The notes under the pieces: model-generated
Told to the model about the DNA's origin: nothing
Seen by the model: the letters and a program-made list of their open reading frames with translations, nothing else
Database searches by the model: none
Program-made: the position numbers and the translations under genes
Source of the DNA: Thiohalocapsa sp963704155
Lineage (GTDB): Bacteria > Pseudomonadota > Gammaproteobacteria > Chromatiales > Chromatiaceae
Reading direction: 5' to 3'
NCBI GenBank assembly: GCA_963704155.1
Contig: CAVPHF010000032.1
Location: 1-64,000 of the forward strand
Length of the DNA: 64,000 nt
Shown here: piece by piece, positions 48,446 through 56,999 of the stretch
Layout of the letters: each line of letters opens with the position of its first letter
How positions within the stretch are numbered: the first letter of the stretch is position 1

Positions 48446-49896
48446 TGGCGGAGTCAGCGCAGAGCACAGTCCCGGTTCTGGCCATCATGGGCCATCCGAA
48501 CGCGGGTAAGTCCTCGGTGGTCGCGACCCTGACCGAGAACGACCGCATCGAGATCGACAAGCGCGCCGGCACGACGACACGCTCGGACGAGTATCCAGTG
48601 GTCATCGATGGCGGCACTATCATGGTCTTCATCGACACGCCGGGGTTTCAGAACCCGAGCGATATCCTGGAATGGTTCCAGGCGCATGCCGACGAGCGCG
48701 ACCTCGCTGGTGCCTTTTTGGCCGCCTACGGCGATGATCCCCTGTTCAGCCACGATTGCGCGCTGCTGCGCCCAGTGGCGGAAGGTGCCGGTATCATCCT
48801 GGTGGTTGATGGTTCCAAGCGCATCAAGGAGAAGGACCGGACCGAGATGGAACTGCTGCGCCTGACCGGGCGCCCGCGCATGGCCATCCTCAACAATCTG
48901 TCCAACGTCACCAAGCACATGCTGGCCTGGCAGGATGCGTTGAACAAGTCGTTCAATGCGGTGCGCGAATTCAACGCCCATCGCGCCACCTACGCGGAGC
49001 GAATCGCGCTGCTCAGCGCGCTGAAGACGATCGACCAGCGTTGGGAGCCGACCCTGAAGGAGACCATTCGCACCTTTGAGCGCGATTGGGAGCGCCGCAT
49101 CGACGAATCCGCGTCCACCATCGTCGACCTGATGCAGGATGCGCTCACCTATAAGGTCACGCGCGTCGTCAAGGTGACCGATCTCAATTCCGATGCCGAG
49201 CGCACGGCCATCCGCGAAAAGCTCGTCGGCAGCTTTCAGGACGGGCTGCGCAAGCTCGAAGAGGATGCACGCCAACAGATCCGCAGCAATTTCCACCACA
49301 ACGTCTGGGATCTGCCTCCTGGCTCCCTGTTGAGCAAGGATCTGTTCTCTGATGAGGTCGGTCGCGCCCTCGGCCTCACCACGCGTAAGCTGGCGATGGG
49401 GGGCGCCGCCGCTGGCGCTGCCACCGGCGGCGTCATCGATCTTGGCGTCGGGGGCATCTCGCTTGGCGCCGCGGCGCTGATCGGCGCCGCCGCCGGTGGC
49501 ATGCTCGGCGTGCTCGGGGGGGCGGCGCTGGCGAAGATCGACATCCAGCGCACCCTCGGCGTGGAGCGTTTCACCATGGGACCGGTCAGCAATCCGCGCT
49601 TTCCCTTCGTGCTGCTCGATCGCGTCATCCTCTACTGCGCCCAGGCGATGAACTGGTCGCATGGCCGCAAGGCCGCGGATGAAGAGGCAGCTGACCGGGT
49701 GCCGGACAAGCTGCCGAAGAAGAAGCGTGGGTACGCCGAGGATCTGTCGTCTGAAGACCACAAGGCGTTGGCCAAGTTCTTCGCCGCCGCCCGCACCGGC
49801 AAACAGACGCAGCACGAATCACGTGCGCGTGAGATCGTTAAGGACATGCTGCGCGACTTGTCCCGCAGCGACGTCGACGGGCGGCTTGGCCTTTGA
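48445..49896 (+). CDS. DUF3482 GTPase
   Basis: The start ATG at 48445 overlaps the upstream stop (TGATG), giving 483 residues. The N-terminal half is an Era/TrmE-like GTPase: P-loop GHPNAGKSS (16-24), G2 region RAGTTTRSDEYPVV and G3 DTPG (64-67); G4 is atypical (AILNNLSN). The C-terminal half is DUF3482, with a glycine-zipper hydrophobic hairpin (GGVGGISLGAAALIG-like, about 318-360) that should insert into the membrane. The pair with DUF2868 is conserved in gammaproteobacteria and has no assigned job; a membrane-remodelling or stress role is a guess. Confidence 0.82.
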   Translation: MAESAQSTVPVLAIMGHPNAGKSSVVATLTENDRIEIDKRAGTTTRSDEYPVVIDGGTIMVFIDTPGFQNPSDILEWFQAHADERDLAGAFLAAYGDDPLFSHDCALLRPVAEGAGIILVVDGSKRIKEKDRTEMELLRLTGRPRMAILNNLSNVTKHMLAWQDALNKSFNAVREFNAHRATYAERIALLSALKTIDQRWEPTLKETIRTFERDWERRIDESASTIVDLMQDALTYKVTRVVKVTDLNSDAERTAIREKLVGSFQDGLRKLEEDARQQIRSNFHHNVWDLPPGSLLSKDLFSDEVGRALGLTTRKLAMGGAAAGAATGGVIDLGVGGISLGAAALIGAAAGGMLGVLGGAALAKIDIQRTLGVERFTMGPVSNPRFPFVLLDRVILYCAQAMNWSHGRKAADEEAADRVPDKLPKKKRGYAEDLSSEDHKALAKFFAAARTGKQTQHESRAREIVKDMLRDLSRSDVDGRLGL

Positions 49897-50088
49897 TTTG
49901 AGCCCTGGCTGCGGGCGATTCTGGGCTGAGTTTCGTCGCTTTTCGCCAATGCGAACAGCCGCCCGTTTTGGTCTCCAACGAGGCGCCGCACTGGCGCCGC
50001 ACTGGCGGCGACAAGAGTTCGATTATGCCGCGATCGATGGCATCAAGTTCAGATAGGTATCAGCGCCCGCGGCCTGTCCTGGTCGACG

Positions 50089-51018
50089 TCAGCCTCCGTT
50101 CAGGGTTCGAATGGCCAAGGCAGCGGCCGAGGTGCGATTTTCGACTCCGAGTTTTTCGAACACGGTCTCCAGGTGTTTGTTGACGGTTCGGGGACTGAGG
50201 TCGAGTATGGTCGCAACTTCGCGGTTCGACTTGCCGAGGGCTATCCACATCAGCACCTCTGACTCGCGTGCAGTCAAGCCGAACCGCGCGCTCAGCCGTG
50301 ACCGGTCATCCGCGTGGTTCTGTTCGACCAAGCGAAGCATAAACTCGTCTGGGCCGACCTCTCCGCAATAGTTGACGACCAGTTTGGCGTCTTCGCCCAG
50401 TTTCACGGACCATTCACGGCTGCGTTGTCCGGTTCCGGCAATGCAGTGATCGAGCCAGATGCGAACTGAGGTCGACAGTGACAGACCGTCGGAAGACAGC
50501 TCCGGCGGGCCGTTCTCCACCAGGCGCGCCGCCTGCGGCGTGCCCCAAAGAACGCGCCCGTTACGGGATACGGACAGCAGAAAGCGTCTTGCGTCGTCGA
50601 GGGCCTCCTGCGCGCTATGGCTTTCACGCGCGTTGGCCAGATGGACGCGCATGCGGACGATGACCTCCTCGGGCACGATCGGCTTGGTCAGGTAGTCCAC
50701 GCCGCCGGCCTTGAAGCCCTCGACGATGTGTTGCGTCTCGCTCAGGCCGGTCATGAAAATGACGGGGACATGCTTTAGCTCAGGCAAGGTCTTGATCCGC
50801 CTTGTGGTCGCGAATCCATCCATCCCCGGCATGACGGCATCCATCAGTATCACGTCCGGGGTCACCCGCTGCAGCAAGTCCATCGTACTCTCGCCGTCGA
50901 GGGCGACCAGTACCGTCAATCCCATGTTCTCCAATGATTCCGTGAGCATGCCAAGGGTATCCGGCGAGTCGTCGACCACCAGCACGATCTCACGGGTCAG
51001 AGTACGTAGGTCGTTCAT
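50089..51018 (-). CDS. LuxR-type response regulator (partner of the NCS1-kinase)
   Basis: The 309-residue protein has an N-terminal receiver domain (Asp16-Asp17 in LVVDDSPD, phosphorylation site Asp60 in VILMDAVMPGMDGF, Lys113 in YLTKPIVPEE). A linker of about 110 residues with a PAS-like piece (RRFLLSVSRNGRVLWGTPQA) follows. It ends in a LuxR/GerE helix-turn-helix (GLTARESEVLMWIALGKSNR, ILDLSPRTVNKHLETVFEKL). Its ATG overlaps the stop of the sensor kinase gene (ATGA), so the two are co-translated. It is likely to control the divergent urt/fmd operon, a prediction from arrangement only. Confidence 0.88.
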   Translation of the reverse strand: MNDLRTLTREIVLVVDDSPDTLGMLTESLENMGLTVLVALDGESTMDLLQRVTPDVILMDAVMPGMDGFATTRRIKTLPELKHVPVIFMTGLSETQHIVEGFKAGGVDYLTKPIVPEEVIVRMRVHLANARESHSAQEALDDARRFLLSVSRNGRVLWGTPQAARLVENGPPELSSDGLSLSTSVRIWLDHCIAGTGQRSREWSVKLGEDAKLVVNYCGEVGPDEFMLRLVEQNHADDRSRLSARFGLTARESEVLMWIALGKSNREVATILDLSPRTVNKHLETVFEKLGVENRTSAAALAIRTLNGG

Positions 51019-54000
51019 CGTAAGAAGGTCTCCAGCAACTCGCGCAGGCGTTTCAACTGAAAGCCGCGGGTCAGTTCACGCATCTCGCAGATGAAATGGC
51101 CGCATTCTGGGTAACGCTGTTCCAGTGACTCCAGCTTCGACTCGAGTCCACGCACGTGCCCGATCCCGGTCAGCTCCAACAGGTCCTGCAGCTCTGCCTT
51201 GGGCGGGATGTCGGGGGCGCCCCAGGATGTGGCCTTGGAGGCTGGCGCAGCCTTGGCCTGCGGAGGTAAGGGGGCATGAATCCACTCCAGCTGCAGTCGG
51301 GAGCGGATCTGATCCAACAGTACAGAGACCAGAATGGGCTTGACCACGTAGCCGTCGTGGATCGGCGGGTCTTCCGGTCCATGTTTGCCGTCGGCGACGT
51401 CCGCGGAAACGATGATGATCGGGGTCTGCTCGAAGCCCTCGGTCCGCAGCGTGCGGGCCAGTTCCCACCCGTTCATGCCGGGCATTGAGATGTCGAGCAG
51501 GAAGATGTCCGGGTTGAACCGCGCCGCCAGCGATCGGCACTCGGTCGCGTCCGCGGCGCCGACAACGATGAACCCGAGGGGGGTGAGTATGTCTTCGATC
51601 AAGCCGCGGTGGTCGGCTTCGTCGTCGGCGACCAGTACGGTGCACCGGTCGCCCTTGTAACCGACGATCGGTTGCGCGGGCTGTGGCAGGCCGATGGGAT
51701 TCGCGATCTCAGGCAGAAACAGCTTCACCCGAAACAGGCTGCCCTTGGTCGGGGTGCTGCTAACGCGGATCTCACCGCCCATGACCTCGGTCAGGAGTTT
51801 GCAGATTGACAGCCCAAGTCCAGTCCCCCGCGCCGATTGAACCAAGGGGGACATCGCTCGTTCGAACGGCTCGAAGATGCGCTCCTGATCCTCCGGAGCG
51901 ATGCCGATGCCAGTGTCCTCGATCTCGAATTCCGCCACCTGCGCCCGGTAGCGGATGCGGAGTATCACCTGTCCGGTGGTCGTGAACTTAATCGCGTTGG
52001 TGAGCAGATTGATCAGGATCTGGCGCAGACGATTTTCATCGGTACAGATCGTCGTCGGCAGTCTGCCGGAGGTCTCGAAGCGGAATTCGATTCCCTTGGC
52101 CGCGGCTTGCAGGCGGAACATGTCGACGATCTGCTCCAGGAAGCCATGGAAGTCGACCTCGTCGCGATGCAGGTGCAGCCGGCCGGCTTCGATCTTGGCC
52201 ACATCGAGGAGTCCGCTGATGAGCTCCGACAGATGGTCAGCGCTGCGCTTGATGACCGCCAGCGCTGTCGTGCATTGTCGGGGAATGGTTGGATCCTTCT
52301 CGAGCAGCTGGGTATAGCCGCCGATGACGTTGAGGGGTGTGCGGAACTCGTGACTGAGGCCGACCACGTAACGGCTCTTTGCCTGGTTCGCGGCCTCGGC
52401 GGTTTCCTTGGCTTGATGGAGTAGGGCATCGGTTCGCTCGTGCGCCTCGATCTCTTCCATCAGCATGCGCGTATGGCGCGCGGCCTCGGTCTCGGCGATT
52501 CGGCGGCTCTCGCCGGCGAGGATAATGAGCCAGGCGGCAATGCCGAAGCCTAGCAACGACAGGAAGAAGACCTTCCAAAGGGTGCCTGCCACCGCGTCAG
52601 CCGGAACCGATGGGTCCAGTGCTGCCTGCAGGTAGATCAGCCAGAGCATGGCGCTCATCAAACCGCTGAGCAACAGCAGCAGGCCGAGATAGCGCCCCAG
52701 CCGTGAGTTTAACGACGTCACCAGTGTCTTCGGTAGCCAGGCACGCATCCATCCCAGCAGCTGCTCCGACACGCGCGACCGACTCTTGCACATGTCGTGG
52801 CAACGCGCGTCGAGCGAGCAACACAGGGAGCAGATTGGTCCGGAATAGGCGGGGCAGGGGGCGATGTCGGGCGCCTCGAAGCGATTGTCGCAGACGCAAC
52901 AGCGCGCGGTGCCGTCGGCATCGGCAACGGCTTGAGGTTCGCGGGCGAGGTAGTAGCGACCTCCGGTCACGACAGCGATTGCTGGGGCGGACATGAAAGC
53001 GACCCCGAACGCGATGAAGGATGCGAGCGCGCGGCCCAGGTCCCCGAAAAGCCCGGAATAGGCCAGCAACGCAAACAGAATTGCGACCGACATGGCGCCG
53101 ACACCAACTGGATTGATGTCGTAGAGGTAGGCGCGCTTGAACTCGATGCCCGGCGGGCTCAGTCCGAGCGGCTTGTTGACGACCAGGTCTGCAACCAGTG
53201 CACCGACCCATGCAACGGCCAGGATCGAGTAGAGCCCGAGGATCTCCTCCAGCGCCTTATAGATGCCCAGTTCCATCAGCATCAGCGCGATGACCACGTT
53301 GAACACCAACCAAACCACTCGGCCCGGATGACTGCGCGTCAGCCGAGAGAAGAAGTTCGACCAGGCGATCGAGCCCGCGTAGGCGTTGGTAACGTTGATC
53401 TTGAGCTGAGACAGGACAACGAAGACGCCGGTTGCCGCCAGCGCCAGCGCCGGATAGGGGAATACCTCGCTATAGGCGACCAGATACAGTTGCGACGGAT
53501 CCCGAGCCTGCTCGATGGGCACGAGCATGGTGATCGCCAGATAGGCCAGGAAGGATCCCGCAAACATCTTGGCGGCGCCGAGGATGATCCATCCGGGACC
53601 GGCCGCGATCAGCGCTGACCACCAGGCGAGACGATGCCCACTCCGGCGCGGCGGCAGGAAGCGCAGGAAATCGACCTGCTCGCCAATCTGAGCTGTTAGC
53701 GAGAACACGACCGCCGAGGCGGCGCCGAACAGCAGAATGTTGAATCCAGAGTCCGGATCGCCCGTAACGCCGCCGAATCCGGTCCAGCGAGCGAACGCTT
53801 CCTGCTCCTGGAATGCGATGAACACGAATGGCAAAAGGTGCAGAAAGATCCACAGGGGCTGCGTCCAGAGCTGAAAACGGCTGATCAGCGTGATGCCGTG
53901 CGTGACCAAGGGGATGATTGCGAGAGAACTGATCAGATAGCCGATGGATAGAGGCAGACCGAAGACCAGTTCAAGCGCCGCGGACATGATCGCCGCTTCG

Positions 54001-54410
54001 AGGGCGAAGAACACGAAGGTGAAAGAAGCGTAGATCAGCGACGTCAGAGTCGACCCGAGGTATCCGAACCCGGCGCCTCGCGACAGGAGGTCGATGTCGA
54101 CCCCGTCACGAGCCGCGTAATAGCTGATCGGCAAGCCGGTCAGGAAGATCAGCACGCCGACCACCAGAATCGCGGCGGCGGCATTGGTGAATCCGTAACT
54201 CAGCGTGATCGCGGCCCCAATGGCCTCCAGTGCCAGAAAGGAGATGGATCCCAGAGCCGTGTTGGCGACGCGCAGTGCTGACCATTTGCGTGCTCGCTCC
54301 GCCGTGAACCGGAGCGCGAAATCCTCGAGCGTCTGGTTTGCCACCCACTGGTTGTAGGTGCGCCTGGTGCGTTGGATCGGCTGGGGCTTTTCCATAGGGG
54401 CTTGTCGCAC
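51015..54410 (-). CDS. NCS1 permease-histidine kinase-receiver fusion sensor
   Basis: One 1131-residue polypeptide. Residues 1-490 form an NCS1-type permease (cytosine/uracil/allantoin/hydantoin family) with about twelve helices (TLEDFALRFTAERARKWSAL, AKMFAGSFLAYLAITMLVPI). Residues 504-541 carry nine Cys (CCVCDNRFEAPDIAPC, CSLCC, CHDMC), perhaps a zinc or redox site. Two more helices (about 572-595 and 612-632) lead to a coiled coil, the HisKA domain with His687 (GLSHEFRTPLN) and an HATPase (N-box NLLTNAIKF, DTGIGIA, GTGLGLSICKLL). A receiver domain follows with Asp973 (LLDISMPG) and Lys1024. The start is GTG at 54410, or ATG at 54395. It probably senses an amide, ureide or pyrimidine-like compound and phosphorylates the overlapping LuxR-type regulator. 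Confidence 0.88.
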   Translation of the reverse strand: MRQAPMEKPQPIQRTRRTYNQWVANQTLEDFALRFTAERARKWSALRVANTALGSISFLALEAIGAAITLSYGFTNAAAAILVVGVLIFLTGLPISYYAARDGVDIDLLSRGAGFGYLGSTLTSLIYASFTFVFFALEAAIMSAALELVFGLPLSIGYLISSLAIIPLVTHGITLISRFQLWTQPLWIFLHLLPFVFIAFQEQEAFARWTGFGGVTGDPDSGFNILLFGAASAVVFSLTAQIGEQVDFLRFLPPRRSGHRLAWWSALIAAGPGWIILGAAKMFAGSFLAYLAITMLVPIEQARDPSQLYLVAYSEVFPYPALALAATGVFVVLSQLKINVTNAYAGSIAWSNFFSRLTRSHPGRVVWLVFNVVIALMLMELGIYKALEEILGLYSILAVAWVGALVADLVVNKPLGLSPPGIEFKRAYLYDINPVGVGAMSVAILFALLAYSGLFGDLGRALASFIAFGVAFMSAPAIAVVTGGRYYLAREPQAVADADGTARCCVCDNRFEAPDIAPCPAYSGPICSLCCSLDARCHDMCKSRSRVSEQLLGWMRAWLPKTLVTSLNSRLGRYLGLLLLLSGLMSAMLWLIYLQAALDPSVPADAVAGTLWKVFFLSLLGFGIAAWLIILAGESRRIAETEAARHTRMLMEEIEAHERTDALLHQAKETAEAANQAKSRYVVGLSHEFRTPLNVIGGYTQLLEKDPTIPRQCTTALAVIKRSADHLSELISGLLDVAKIEAGRLHLHRDEVDFHGFLEQIVDMFRLQAAAKGIEFRFETSGRLPTTICTDENRLRQILINLLTNAIKFTTTGQVILRIRYRAQVAEFEIEDTGIGIAPEDQERIFEPFERAMSPLVQSARGTGLGLSICKLLTEVMGGEIRVSSTPTKGSLFRVKLFLPEIANPIGLPQPAQPIVGYKGDRCTVLVADDEADHRGLIEDILTPLGFIVVGAADATECRSLAARFNPDIFLLDISMPGMNGWELARTLRTEGFEQTPIIIVSADVADGKHGPEDPPIHDGYVVKPILVSVLLDQIRSRLQLEWIHAPLPPQAKAAPASKATSWGAPDIPPKAELQDLLELTGIGHVRGLESKLESLEQRYPECGHFICEMRELTRGFQLKRLRELLETFLR

Positions 54411-54691
54411 TCGTAACAGTCGCTGGCTGAACAGACCCCCGAGCCGTCTCGGCAGACCCGCGATGCCTAGCGGGTCCGCCAGCGCAAGCTCAACTCCAAC
54501 AGCCTAGGCTCGCCGCCTAGCGGGCGCTATACGTCAATTGACTTATTCAAGCCCCCGTTCTCAACCCGCACTCTCGTTGTCAGGCCGAGTTGATCGAATT
54601 CGACCCGTCGGCTGACTTCAGCATCCGCTGCGCTCTGCGAACCGGCTGGATTGCAGACGCCGCTTGACACCTGCAAAGAGGGTATATCGCC
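54411..54691. promoter_or_regulatory. divergent control region of the sensor pair and urt operon
   Basis: It holds two direct copies of GCCTAGCGGG (54465-54474 and 54515-54524, 50 bp apart), a perfect palindrome AGCCTAGGCT (54501-54510) between them and a second palindrome GTCAATTGAC (54533-54542). The first repeat also forms a CCCGC/GCGGG stem. These are the best candidates for response-regulator binding sites. AGAGGG lies before the urtA ATG. I could not fix a sigma-70 or sigma-54 promoter. Confidence 0.45.
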
Positions 54692-55954
54692 ATGCTCCAA
54701 CGACATTCCAACTCAGAACCCTGGGGGCCGAACCGGCCCGTGCCGGGGCGCATCCTGCTCGGTGCCGTCCTTTTGACCTTGCCGCTGCTTGGTTTTGCCG
54801 AGGCGCCGCCGACGGCGGACGTTAACTCGACCGGCCTGGCGGTGACTGACGACACAGTCACCGTTGGCATCCTGCACTCCACCACAGGAACAATGGCGAT
54901 CAGCGAAACGGGCTCGGTGCAGGCCGAGAAACTCGCGATCCAGCAGATCAACGAGTCTGGCGGTGTGCTTGGGCGCCAGATTGAAATCATCCAGGAGGAT
55001 GGTGCCAGCGACTGGCCGACCTTTGCCGAGAAGGCCAAGAAGCTCCTGGTGCAGGACAAAGTGGCGGCCGTCTTCGGCTGCTGGACCTCGGCCTCCCGCA
55101 AGGCCGTGCTGCCGGTCTTCGAACAGCACAACGGCATGCTCTATTACCCGACCTTCTATGAGGGGCTTGAGCAGTCGCCGAACGTGATCTACACCGGTCA
55201 GGAAGCGACGCAGCAGATCCTGGCCGGGATCGATTGGGTAGTCGACGAGAAGGGCGCCAAGACCTTCTTCCTGCTTGGGTCCGACTACATCTGGCCCCGC
55301 ACGTCCAACAAGATCGCCCGCAAGCACATCGAGAAGCTTGGCCTCAAGGTGGTCGGCGAGGAGTACTACCCGCTGGGCCACACCCAGTTCAATTCCGTAA
55401 TCAACAAAATCCGGCTGAAAAAGCCCGACGTCATCTACGCGATCGTCGTCGGTGGCTCCAACGTCGCCTTCTACAAGCAGTTGAAGGCTGCCGGCCTCGA
55501 TCTTGATGACGGCAAAACCACCCTGCTGACCATCTCCGTCACCGAGGACGAGATCCTCGGCATCGGCGGAGAGAACATCGAGGGTGCCTATGCCGCAATG
55601 AAGTATTTCCAGAGCCTCGACAACGAAAACAACAAGGCCTTCGTGGCTGCGTTCAAAGATATGTGGGGTGAAGACAGCGTCATCGGCGACGTGACCCAAG
55701 CCGCTTACTTGGGCCCATGGCTGTGGAAGGCGGCGGTGGAGGCGGCCGGCAGCTTCGATATCGATAAAGTCCGCGAGGCGTCTCCTGGTATCGAACTCGA
55801 CACCGCGCCGGAAGGCTACGTCCGTATCCACGAGAACCATCATCTGTGGAGCAAGACCCGCATCGGCAAGGCTCGTGGCGACGGTCAGTACGACGTCATC
55901 TACGAGACTACCGAACTGATGGAGCCCGACCCCTTCCCGGAGGGTTATCAATGA
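54692..55954 (+). CDS. urtA: urea/short-chain amide ABC transporter, substrate-binding protein
   Basis: The 420-residue protein has an N-terminal export signal (GRILLGAVLLTLPLLGFAEA) and the periplasmic-binding fold of UrtA/FmdD (VGILHSTTGTMAISETGSVQ, GCWTSASRKAVLPVFEQHNG, LFYPT-like MLYYPTFYEG). The following region (NVIYTGQEATQQILAGIDWV, GSDYIWPRTSNKIARKHIEK) is typical of urea and amide binders. It is the first gene of urtABCDE-fmdAB. Because formamidase follows, the substrate may be formamide, acetamide or urea; fmdD of Methylophilus is the alternative name. Long inverted repeats follow the stop codon. Confidence 0.9.
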   Translation: MLQRHSNSEPWGPNRPVPGRILLGAVLLTLPLLGFAEAPPTADVNSTGLAVTDDTVTVGILHSTTGTMAISETGSVQAEKLAIQQINESGGVLGRQIEIIQEDGASDWPTFAEKAKKLLVQDKVAAVFGCWTSASRKAVLPVFEQHNGMLYYPTFYEGLEQSPNVIYTGQEATQQILAGIDWVVDEKGAKTFFLLGSDYIWPRTSNKIARKHIEKLGLKVVGEEYYPLGHTQFNSVINKIRLKKPDVIYAIVVGGSNVAFYKQLKAAGLDLDDGKTTLLTISVTEDEILGIGGENIEGAYAAMKYFQSLDNENNKAFVAAFKDMWGEDSVIGDVTQAAYLGPWLWKAAVEAAGSFDIDKVREASPGIELDTAPEGYVRIHENHHLWSKTRIGKARGDGQYDVIYETTELMEPDPFPEGYQ

Positions 55955-56025
55955 GTCTCACCCGCGGCTAGCGGCGTCCATGCTCGACCCGGCACCGGGA
56001 GTCCGTTCGGTGCCGGGTGAGACTC
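55953..56025. repeat. nested inverted repeats between urtA and urtB
   Basis: The outer pair GAGTCTCACCCG (55953-55964) and CGGGTGAGACTC (56014-56025) is perfect over 12 bp and its first arm overlaps the urtA stop. The inner pair CCCGGCACCG (55988-55997) and CGGTGCCGGG (56008-56017) is perfect over 10 bp. The second arms share four bases (56014-56017), so the full stems compete. Likely roles are protection of the urtA mRNA 3' end and reduced read-through to urtB. Confidence 0.65.
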
Positions 56026-56060
56026 AAGGTTGACTCAACAGATTCCGAGGGGTGCGCTCC

Positions 56061-56987
56061 ATGTTCGACGGCTACACGCTCGGTGAGCTCGGTTCGATCT
56101 TGGCCATGCAGGGGTTTGCAGGGCTGACTCTCTTCTCCGTCTTCGTCCTGATGGCACTTGGACTGGCCATCATCTTCGGACAGATGGGGGTCATCAACAT
56201 GGCGCATGGCGAGTTCATGATCCTCGGCGCCTATGTCACCTACATGGTTTCCAATCTCTTCGCGGGCAGCCTTCCGGGACTGTTCGACGGCTACTTTTTC
56301 GTTGCCATGCTGCTGGCGTTTCTTGCCGCGGCGGCACTGGGTGCCTTAGTGGAGTGGGCGATGATCCGCCACCTCTATCACCGACCGCTCGATACCTTGC
56401 TGGCCACCTGGGGGCTGAGTCTCATCCTGCAGCAGGTCTATCGAACCGTATTCGGCGCGCGAGAGGTGGGTGTAACTCTACCGGATTGGCTCATGGGTTC
56501 GATCCAGCTGACCGATCTGATCGAGGTTCCCATCAACGGCCTGTTCGTGATGGCTCTGACCTTCCTGATCACCATCGCCATTTATCTGCTGCTGTTCAGG
56601 TCCCGATGGGGTAAGCAGAGCCGTGCCGTCGTACAGAACCGGGCCATGGCGGGCGCGGTGGGCATCAATACCTTCCGCATGGATCGCATGACGTTCGCCC
56701 TCGGATGCGGCATTGCAGGGGTCGCTGGTAGCGCTTTCACCATGATCGGGTCGACCGGGCCCACTGCAGGCCAGCTCTATATCGTCGACACCTTTCTCGT
56801 CGTGGTGTTCGGTGGTGCGCAGAGTCTGTTTGGAACCATTGCGTCGGCCTTTGTCATCTCGCAGTCCCAATCCACGCTGGAATTCTTCCTGAGCGGATCG
56901 ATGGCCAAGGTGCTCACGCTTCTGACCGTCGTCGGCATCCTAATGCTCCGCCCACAAGGGCTGTTCTCGCTGAAACTGCGTCGCTGA
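56061..56987 (+). CDS. urtB: urea/amide ABC transporter permease
   Basis: From the ATG at 56061 (GAGGGG about eight bases upstream) the protein has 308 residues and about eight to nine transmembrane helices of the LivH/UrtB family. Typical blocks are MALGLAIIFGQMGVINMAHG, EWAMIRHLYHRPLDTLLATW, VVQNRAMAGAVGINTFRMDR and VVVFGGAQSLFGTIASAF. It forms the membrane channel with UrtC. The GTG at 56052 is a possible alternative start. It lies about 105 bp after urtA, behind a strong stem-loop, in keeping with lower expression than the binding protein. Confidence 0.92.
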   Translation: MFDGYTLGELGSILAMQGFAGLTLFSVFVLMALGLAIIFGQMGVINMAHGEFMILGAYVTYMVSNLFAGSLPGLFDGYFFVAMLLAFLAAAALGALVEWAMIRHLYHRPLDTLLATWGLSLILQQVYRTVFGAREVGVTLPDWLMGSIQLTDLIEVPINGLFVMALTFLITIAIYLLLFRSRWGKQSRAVVQNRAMAGAVGINTFRMDRMTFALGCGIAGVAGSAFTMIGSTGPTAGQLYIVDTFLVVVFGGAQSLFGTIASAFVISQSQSTLEFFLSGSMAKVLTLLTVVGILMLRPQGLFSLKLRR

Positions 56988-56999
56988 GGAGTCCCACAA

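Noticed and set aside
48454..49815. 453-codon minus-strand frame over the DUF3482 GTPase gene
   Set aside because: No domain is seen, and the plus strand encodes an intact GTPase with P-loop and DTPG.
54540..54691. Sigma-54 promoter before urtA
   Set aside because: I looked for GG-N10-GC with TGGCAC/TTGC elements; the closest string (CTGGATTGCAGAC) does not fit the spacing.
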